Shown: piece by piece, positions 57,131-64,000 of the stretch
Position numbering within the stretch: position 1 is the stretch's first letter
Layout: every line of letters starts with the position of its first letter
Assembly: GCF_016802725.1 (NCBI RefSeq)
Contig: NC_052668.1
Location: 6,368,501 to 6,432,500, forward strand
Length of the DNA stretch: 64,000 bases
Reading direction: 5' to 3'
DNA from: Solenopsis invicta
Lineage: Eukaryota; Arthropoda; Insecta; Hymenoptera; Formicidae
The notes under the pieces: generated by a model
Databases searched by the model: none
The model's input: only the letters and a program-made list of their open reading frames with translations
Told to the model about the DNA's origin: nothing
Position numbers and translations under genes: made by a program

Positions 57131-57360
57131 TATATACACAGCATACATATAAAAGGAAACGTATATATAGTAATACGTTGCGCGCGCGCGCGCCACAAAC
57201 TCGGCTCTGCAACACGAAAATCGGAATTTGTAGCTAAAAGCAAAGCTATGCTTGTTATAAAAAAGAAAGAGAACACTCGAAACAGAAGAGGATAGATCGA
57301 GAAGGAGAAACTCCTCGAGAAAGAAGGAGACATGAAAAGCTGCCCAGTCCCCACTCGTCA
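57131..57360. other. Spacer to the right of element 2
   Basis: A (gc)n stretch at about 57179-57193, then AG-rich sequence. No supported gene. Confidence 0.5.
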
Positions 57361-57389
57361 CATTGGCTGCTCTCCGCCGCCGCCGCCGC

Positions 57390-57483
<94 letters not shown>

Positions 57484-57660
57484 ACCGTAGCTGTCGTCGT
57501 CGTCGTCATCAGTGATGGTGATAATAGTGGACGACTGCGACAACGATAGCGGCAGCGACGTTGTCGTCGTCGTCGTCAGTGAAGGTGATAGTAGTGGACG
57601 ACTGCGACAACGGTAACGGCAGCGACGTCGTCGTCGTCATCGTCGTCACATGCTTGGCGT
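57361..57660. repeat. GCCGTC hexanucleotide array plus two 77-bp repeats
   Basis: About eighteen copies of gccgtc at 57376-57484, then gtcgtc runs and two copies of a unit starting tcagtgaYggtgataRtagt and including actgcgacaac. All frames give low-complexity peptides (DGDGDG, TATATA). I do not call a gene, although GC-rich arrays like this can lie in 5' exons. A 69-codon frame at 57703-57912 after it has no motif. Confidence 0.75.
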
Positions 57661-57945
57661 CAAGGACAGTGCACCGGAAGTAAACGACCGCGGGGATCGC
57701 AAGTGCAGACGGAGGGCAGTGTTGTCCGTATTTGCGACGACAAGGAAGAAGGAGAAAGAGAGGTGGTGGCGATGACAGCGGCAGCGGTGAACAACGAGGC
57801 CGCCTGCGAAGACAGACAACGGTGGTGTAAGAAACCTATAATGAAACATAATTTAATATCAAAAGGTTTTTTTCGCCATAAACTCTACACCGGTAAACTA
57901 TTTACTAATTAAAATTACATTTTTAATTACTGCCAAAGGCATTTT

Positions 57946-58180
57946 GTGGGCTGGTTTTCTAATTATTTTGCCAGGGGCATTTATCGTGGACTGGCTATTT
58001 TTAATAAACTATCAGAGACGTTTATCGTGAGCTGATTTTCTAATTTCTTACCAGGGACATTTATCGTGAACTGGCTATTTTTAATAAACTATCAGAGACG
58101 TTTATCGTAAGCTGATTTTCTAATTTCTTGTCAGGAGCATTTATCGTAGACTGACTATTTTATAACAAAATGCCATAGCT
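57946..58180. repeat. Tandem repeat, 80-bp unit, about 3 copies
   Basis: ttatcgtgRactggctattt recurs at 57981, 58061 and 58141, exactly 80 bp apart. Each unit has two half-repeats around ttatcgt, so an older 40-bp unit was probably doubled. Confidence 0.85.
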
Positions 58181-58607
58181 GTAAATCATGCTTTGGCTAC
58201 TTTATAACAAAGTGTCGAAGGCGTTTGAACTAGCTAATTATGATAAAATGCTACAAGCATTTATCATATGCATATAAGTTTTATAAAACGTTGTACGTCA
58301 CTGCACCTCTCTTCTTTTTTTGTTATGTAACAAAAAGTAATAGAGTGTCTGTCTAACAGAGCTCATGTGAAAATAGAAGAGAAACGACGCTTATATAATA
58401 AATGTCGATAAATATGTATTATTGATATTTATCATTTTTAGTTCTGCAAAGGTCCGCAGATGTCACATTTAGTTCCACAAAGAACCGCAGATGTCGCAAG
58501 ACCATTAGAGTCTAGACCCACCTCGATTGAGTTCGCCGTTCACTTTAGCATCCCCTTAATTGGGTTTTAAAGTTTAGTTCAGACTGCACGCAACAAACAG
58601 CAAGTGT
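58181..58607. other. Interval with a short duplicated motif
   Basis: agttccacaaagaaccgcag-type segments repeat twice around 58440-58500. No gene recognised. Confidence 0.4.
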
Positions 58608-59792
58608 CCAGATTGCACATGGACGTCCATCGGACGTGTATTTGGACATGGAATATCCTTTTCTGGTACAAAAGATCCGTCGAACGTCTATAACACAAGT
58701 TTGGACAAGGACAGGTTCCGAATTCTTACGAAAAAGATATTTATTTTAGAATGCTAAAAACCTATTTTCTTAACGTTAAATAACATAAAAATTTTTTTAA
58801 ACTTGAAAAATCAAGAATTTTTCCCAAGAATTTTTTCTAGAAATTTCCAAGCGGTTGCCCATCTAAGTTATTTACATAAATAACGTTTTAATTATATGTT
58901 TCATCGTTTTAATAACATATATTGACTTGATATACATATGTTAATACAAAATGTTCACAGATCACCACCAGGTCTCAGTTCGCAGTAATAGGTCAAGCAA
59001 CGTTTGGCGAAGTTACAACTTAGATGGATAACAGTATTGAAAATTAAAAAAAAAAACTTGAAAAATATTTCCAACTTTTTTTAAATTTAAGTAACATTTT
59101 TATTTTAATTAACATTAAGAAAACGATTTTTTAGAATATTAAAATAAATATTTTTAAATAAATTTTTTTCATAAAAAAAATATTCTGAGGAATATGACAT
59201 AATAGAGCAATTTTATTTACGGAATTATTTTCAGCGACAAAAAATATATTACCAAATACACAGTAATAACACAAGAAAACAACACAGGACGTGAAATGCG
59301 ATTTTATGTATAAACTTTGAGTCCAAAATTTAGAATATTTAGTTAACTTATGTAATATTTGAATTAATATGTAATTAACTTGTCAACATTAGAATATGTT
59401 GTATATTGCGGCTGAAGAAGGCCTTAGTGAGGCAGAAACTAGTCCCGCGTTATTTATTTATTTTAAATGTTAATTGAGAAAATATATGTAATTTAATTTT
59501 TAACAACTAAAATTACTGCTCGTCATTGGCCTGTTTTTCACACTTAAGTTTAAAAAATATATTGTATAAGAATCATTTTGTCTGGATTGTAATCTAAAAT
59601 ATGTTTAATGTATTAATTTAATCCAGTTTTAATCCATTGCATCCTAAAGTGGATATTTTTAAGAAGTTCATAATGATAACACTGGATGTTTTTAAAACGT
59701 TTTTAAAATATCCATGGATCTAAACCGGATGTTTTTAATATGTCCAATATGTACGTTTGAAGTATGTTTTTAAAATGTCAAGTGCTGTCTAG
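58608..59792. mobile_element. AGATAGCACA-family DNA element with hammerhead-like motif
   Basis: Ends ccagattgcacatggacgtc and, inward from the right, tctagacagcacttgaca are diverged forms of the TIRs at 28964. The block at 58890-59040 matches 29290-29460 inverted. It contains a hammerhead-like motif and aatgttaattgag-like sequence not seen in the 28964 copy. It abuts the gypsy remnant on its right. Confidence 0.6.
59408..59448 (+). ncRNA. Hammerhead-like ribozyme motif, best-preserved core
   Basis: Stem I gcgg/ccgc (59408-59411, 59445-59448), CTGAAGA, stem II GCCT/AGGC with loop TAGTG, GAAA, stem III AC-TA-GT and C at the cleavage position, in the correct circular order for a type I hammerhead with a minimal stem III. 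The two or three unpaired bases at the base of stem II are unusual. It is probably a relic of a PLE pseudo-LTR. Confidence 0.5.
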
Positions 59793-60960
59793 ATATATTA
59801 TTTTTAAGGACGATAAACCAGTCTTTCATAAACCACGTCGATTACTCGCACCTAAACGCGAAATAATCGAGAAACAAGTGGCAGAGTGGCTTAAAAATGG
59901 CATAATAGAGGAATGCACTTCCAAATATGCAAGTCTGGAGGTAACAGTAAAAAAGAAGGACGGATCACCATGTGATTAATTACAGAAAACTCAATAAAAT
60001 TATAGAAAAAGACAGATAGCCGTTATCTTTGGTAAAAGATTTATTAGACCAGCTAGAAGATTCTCGTGTTTTCAGTATTCTAGATCTTAAAAACGGTTTT
60101 TTTTTAACTATAGTAGAAAAAGAAAATCGGAAATATACTTTTGTTACACATTGCGGAGAATACCAATTTCTAAAAGTTTTCTTCCAATTATGCAATTTGC
60201 CGCAAGTATTTCAAAGATATATAAATGCAGCACTTTGGGAATTAATCAGACGGAAGTTAGTACTGCTCTATCTGGACGACTTAATCGTGCCAGCAGCAAA
60301 TGAACAAAAGGCGTTAGATCATTTGCAAATAGTATTCAATACGGCTAGTGAACATAGATTGTAAATAAATTTTAAAAAGTGTCAATTTGTTAAGAGATCT
60401 ATAGAATTTCTAAGTCATGTTGTGAGAAAAGATAAAATTTATTTTTCAACCGGAAAAATTAAAGCTATGATTGAATACCCGGAACCACTGGAATTAAAAG
60501 AGGTTTAAAGCTTTCTAGGTTAATCGGGTTACTTTAGGAAATGTGTTCTATCATATTCAATAATTGCCAAACCCTTGATTGATATGTTACAGAAAAATCG
60601 ACAGTATAAGTTTAATGATAAAACAAAAAATCCATTTGTACAACTAAAAACGATCTTAACGCAGGGACCGGTATTGAAAATATATCATCCACTGCATGAA
60701 ACGGAACTACATATGGATGAGAGCATAGACGGGTCGGGACCGTTTTTAATGCAACGCTTGCCTTATGATAATTTATTACATCAGGTATATTATATGAGCA
60801 AAAAAACTTAAAAAAAAAGGAAAAAAATCACACTAGTTACGAATTAGAGGTGCTAACGATAACAAAAGTGCTTAAAAAATTCCGAGTATATTTCTTAGGA
60901 ATACGGTTTAAAATTATTATTGATTGCGCAGCATTCCAACGCACTACATGAATAAAAAAG
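59790..60960 (+). pseudogene. Decayed Ty3/gypsy pol remnant
   Basis: Pieces in several frames: the RT start (FKDDKPVFHKPRRLLAPKRE, KNGIIEECTSKYAS), then FSILDLKNGFF and LLYLDDLIVPA with a YLDD box (60029-60364), the RT thumb, and the tether/RNase H start (60575-60811, LHETELHMDESIDGSGPFL). Many stops and frameshifts. No LTRs found. It is a different lineage from the element at 42-46 kb and much older. Confidence 0.85.
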
Positions 60961-61145
60961 ATCTAACTAGTCGTGTCAATAGATGAGCCTTATTATTAGA
61001 GGATTATGACTTGCCACGTGACATCCTATCTGGTCGCTCGTATCAGGGGTCGTAACATCTGACCAACAAAAGCACGCTGCGGTTTTACGTCCTCTTGGCT
61101 CGGAGACAAACTTGTCGATGTATGCAATTAACAATTTTTGTGTTT
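60961..61145. other. Short spacer before LINE copy 2
   Basis: Joins the gypsy remnant to the (TC)n target tract. Nothing recognised. Confidence 0.5.
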
Positions 61146-61167
61146 TGTCTCTCTCTCTCTCTCTCTC
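61146..61167. repeat. (TC)n tract at LINE copy 2 5' junction
   Basis: A pure TC run directly before the first base of the second LINE copy, as for copy 1. Confidence 0.9.
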
Positions 61168-61574
61168 CGAGTAAGTACCTCGTGGACGTGTCTGTGTGAG
61201 CTCTGTGTTTCCGACCCATTTTCTGCTGGTTTCTGCCCTCCGGGGCCCTTATTTTCCAGGTCTGAGTCAAGGGTATTCTGCTTGACGCGTTCTGCGAATC
61301 TGTGAGTAGCCCTCCTGCAAAATTGCACGAGTTTTTCTCGATTTTCGCTGCACCTTGCATCACTGTCAGGCAACGCGCCTGCGCTCTTTGACGCAGGCTC
61401 GGCCTGAGCACGTGCACAGCGGCGCGCTGGTGTTTACTTCGGCGCTCCTCAAACTCACGTTTCGGGACCGCGTTCCTGAACGCACTCCAAGAGGGACTGT
61501 TCTTAAACGCATCCAAAGAGGATTTCACCTATTATATCGCGGTGATTGGCTGTGGCTTCGATTTTCAACCCAGG

Positions 61575-62810
61575 ATGCCTCTCGCCTGTTCCGGATGCAA
61601 GAAGTTTATCTCCGCCGCGCATTTGCTCCAATGTGACTGCTCTACCAAGCACTTTTATCACGACGAATGCTATGCCTCTCACGCTGGTCCTGGAGCTCTT
61701 GAGGACTTGACGGCCGGATCTCTGGTTGCCTGTCCCTTTAGACTGCAACATACCAAACGAGCATCGTCCGCTCCGGTTGTTGGTCCTGCCGCAGCCACTG
61801 ACTGCTCTTCGTCTGGTGCCTCTCGCCTTGGATTCGGCGCGTCGGGAGACATCAGCAGCACACTTCTTGCCAAGCTATCAGGGATCGAGACGCAGTTACG
61901 GGACCTTTCTGACATCAAGGAGCAGCTGCGTGATCTCTCCTCTATTAAGCCGCAGCTCACTGCCCTTGAAAGGCAACTTACTGCGACGACGGCATCATTG
62001 TCTGCCTCTATCAACGAGCTCAGGGAACAACACGTCAGGCTCGACGAGCGGATTAGTGCCCTCGAGGGTGGCGCCGGTGTTGGGTCTTCCGGCCTTGACC
62101 GTCTGGAGGAGCGTCTGGAGACCCTCGAGTGCGCGCGCCTCGATTCAGAGCTAATAATTTTTGGTGCGAGGGAGACTCCCTCTGAGAATCTCCGCGAACT
62201 CGTCGCAAACATTGGCCATTCTATAGGCATCGCGTCCGCTCAGGACGACATTGCGAGCTGCTACCGCATACGCGCGAGCGGCGACCGTCCTCGCCCGGTC
62301 GTCGTCAAACTAACTTCCAATGAAGTCCGTAACAAATGGATTGCCGGGAAGCGCAGGAGGGGTACTTTGAACGGTACCGATGTTCCTGGTTTGCATCCTG
62401 GTGTCATCGAGGTGAATGAACGTCTTCCGGCCACAACACGCTTGGTGCTGGGGGATGCGAGGAAAGCGGTGAGGGGTGGACGCCTGCAGCACGCTTGGGT
62501 GCGGAATGAATCTGTCCTGGTCAGGCGTCAGCCGGGGACCTCGCCTATCCGCCTTCGGGGGAGGGACCATCTTCGCACGTTGATCGTCGATGCCCCGCGT
62601 TCCACCCAGGCCTCGTCCGTCGTCTCGGGGGCGGCCTGTGGCGAGACTCTCTCCACGCTCGGAGCGGGGGTCGCCTCGGGCTCCACCCGTGCTCCGGGCC
62701 CGCCGGCCGGGAAAACGGGGAGGCCTGGACCTACCTCGGCACGCGCGCCGCGCGCCGATCTTGGCGCTGTTCCTAAGAACCCTGGGCTCATCCCATCGCG
62801 TAACAAGTGA
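61575..62810 (+). CDS. LINE ORF1 protein, intact
   Basis: 411 codons from the ATG at 61575 (MPLACSGCKKFISAAHLLQC); the in-frame ATG 11 codons upstream is less likely because copy 1 lacks equivalent residues. Residues about 4-60: PHD-like Cys/His cluster (CSGC, CDC, H, HDEC). About 100-190: coiled coil (LAKLSGIETQLRDLSDIKEQ and further heptads), likely for trimerisation. About 190-310: RNA-binding domain (DSELIIFGARE, SCYRIRASGDRPRPVVVKL, RNKWIAGKRR). A Pro/Ala/Gly-rich basic tail. The role is RNA binding and chaperoning in LINE particles. ORF2 starts at its end in another frame. Confidence 0.9.
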   Translation: MPLACSGCKKFISAAHLLQCDCSTKHFYHDECYASHAGPGALEDLTAGSLVACPFRLQHTKRASSAPVVGPAAATDCSSSGASRLGFGASGDISSTLLAKLSGIETQLRDLSDIKEQLRDLSSIKPQLTALERQLTATTASLSASINELREQHVRLDERISALEGGAGVGSSGLDRLEERLETLECARLDSELIIFGARETPSENLRELVANIGHSIGIASAQDDIASCYRIRASGDRPRPVVVKLTSNEVRNKWIAGKRRRGTLNGTDVPGLHPGVIEVNERLPATTRLVLGDARKAVRGGRLQHAWVRNESVLVRRQPGTSPIRLRGRDHLRTLIVDAPRSTQASSVVSGAACGETLSTLGAGVASGSTRAPGPPAGKTGRPGPTSARAPRADLGAVPKNPGLIPSRNK

Positions 62811-62811
62811 C

Positions 62812-64000
62812 GCCCTATGCGCGCATCAGACGGCTACGCTAATCTACGACTATGCCACGACTATTAACTGTCAGTCCCTCCTCCCCCACTTTAGCGAATT
62901 CTTCGATTATTTCATCGCCTTGTCTGAAACATGGCTCAAGCCTTGCGTTCCCGACGCACTCGTTGACCTCTGCGGGTATCGCCTCGTGAGACTCGACCGA
63001 GTGGGAAGAGGCGGAGGGGGGATCAGCCTTTACGTGCGCGCTGGACTGGGAGTCTCTATCCTCGCCTCGTCTTCCGCTACTTATTGCGCCCAGCCGGAAT
63101 ACCTTCTCGTGCGTATCTCGACTCCTGGTTGCCGCCCGCTCTTATTAGGCGTCATTTATCGCCCCCCTAAACTCGGGTTCCTGGTGAACTTCCGCGCTGA
63201 CTTCGAGAGATTCCTTCCTACCTTCTCTGTAGCCGTGCTCATAGGAGATTTCAACATCGACCTCAACCGCTTGACTCACGACACTGAATCCTTGCTCGAC
63301 CTATGCACCTCTAATCGTCTTTTCCTGGTTCCTTTTGCCAACACCCATCACACTCCCTACTCCCACACCCGTATCGACCACTGCCTCATCAGCGATCAGA
63401 CTCTCCTTGTCTCCTTCCGCCAATATCCACTTTCCTTCCTCTCAATGCATGATTTAATTGAAATCACACTTAACTTCCTCGCTTATCGTTTTCCTCCTCG
63501 ACTTCTTACTACTCGCGATTACTCACGGTTCGATCCAGAGTCTTTTCTACAGTCTTCTCTACAGTCTCTCTCCTTTCTAGACTGGTCGGTATTTAATTGT
63601 GCGCCTACTGTTGACGAGAAGCTCAACTTTCTCAGCAATAGTCTCCTTCATACCCTGGACTTCCATGCTCCTCTTCGGTCCTTTAGAGCAAAAAGACCGC
63701 CCGCCCCCTGGCTCGATCGGCCGATTCGAGCCAAGATGCAGCAGCGGGATGCTGCGAGGAGAGCCTTTCAATCTTCCCCTACACCCGGGAAACTCCACGC
63801 ATTTCGCCTCCTCCGTAACGAGGTCAAGTCTCTGATTGACACGGCCAAAAATAATTACCTCTCTCGTAGGCTTAATAGCGTCACGAGCGGCGCGCGCCTC
63901 TGGACTGAGCTTCGCTCTCTTGGCCTCGCGAGGTCCAAATCTAAGCTACCCTCTCTTCCACCTGATTTTTCCCTCGATGACCTTAACCTCTTCTTCACCT
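62812..64000 (+). CDS. LINE ORF2: AP endonuclease and start of RT region (partial)
   Basis: One open frame from just after the ORF1 stop to the last base. No ATG precedes the first conserved block (TINCQSLLPHFSEFF), so translation probably depends on reinitiation or stop-associated coupling with ORF1. Endonuclease motifs: ALSETWLK (catalytic Glu), YRPPKLGF, IGDFNIDLNR (Asp and Asn intact), SHTRIDHCLIS (catalytic His region). Against copy 1 about seven residues are missing between SEFFDYF and IALSE. Downstream is the linker to RT (PPAPWLDRPIR, ARLWTELRSLGLA); RT proper lies outside the window. It nicks target DNA for target-primed reverse transcription. Confidence 0.9.

Larger units (their letters stand above)
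61168..64000 (+). mobile_element. CR1-group-like LINE, copy 2, runs off the window
   Basis: Same family as 47117-52095: a gagtaagtacctc start right after (TC)n, GC-rich 5' UTR, ORF1, ORF2. Both ORFs are open as far as visible, so this copy is far better preserved. The 3' end lies beyond the window. Confidence 0.9.

Noticed and set aside
57255..57543. Open frames with TATATA or DGDGDG peptides
   Set aside because: Translation of the GCCGTC array; no protein evidence.
61679..62230. Minus-strand open frame of 183 codons
   Set aside because: Antisense of the intact LINE ORF1.

Overview
The window looks like insect nuclear DNA, probably Hymenoptera and possibly an ant. That is inference: it is AT-rich and holds Tc1/mariner, Penelope-like, Ty3/gypsy and LINE elements, many palindromic MITE-like elements, and a scrap of an insect-type mitochondrial nad4. 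I find no convincing host gene. Almost every recognisable coding segment belongs to a transposable element (TE), so the window reads as a nest of TEs with datable insertions.

Layout. 0-7 kb: AT-rich DNA with small palindromic elements, an unidentified Cys-rich remnant, and a decayed Penelope-like element (PLE, 3.5-5.1 kb). 7.5-16 kb: a TIR element holding a 70-bp tandem array and a tRNA-like SINE; then copy A of a GGACGTCC-rich element, split by a nearly intact mariner (10476-11797) and by a 2.6-kb solo LTR (12026-14643) that itself contains a foldback. 17 kb: a 5'-truncated LINE with target-site duplications. 18.2-22 kb: palindromic Tc1-like element 1. 23.6-28.8 kb: a long-TIR element interrupted by a second PLE with inverted pseudo-LTRs and hammerhead-like motifs. 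29-32 kb: two more GGACGTCC elements, one (B) an uninterrupted inverted copy of A. 34-36 kb: a probable solo LTR carrying a foldback of short iterated motifs, then a nad4 NUMT. 36.6-41.7 kb: AT-rich with small hairpins.

41.76-46.76 kb is a young Ty3/gypsy element on the minus strand with near-identical LTRs and a canonical -1 slippery site at the end of gag. 46.8-57.1 kb is a giant palindrome (arms about 2.5 kb, a decayed transposase in each arm). Its left arm took a 5-kb CR1-group-like LINE exactly inside a (TC)n tract, while the matching (GA)n of the right arm is the empty site. A second copy of this LINE starts at 61168, again directly after (TC)n, with intact ORF1 and an ORF2 open to the window edge. 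Between them lie simple-sequence arrays, another GGACGTCC-type element with the best hammerhead-like motif, and a decayed gypsy pol.

How the parts interact: autonomous families (mariner, Tc1-like, PLE, gypsy, LINE) supply enzymes. The MITEs, foldbacks, SINE-like units and solo LTRs are non-autonomous or leftover products. Paired copies in the window (A/B, left/right palindrome arms) give empty sites that order the insertions. All coordinates of decayed or repeat features are approximate to some tens of bases.
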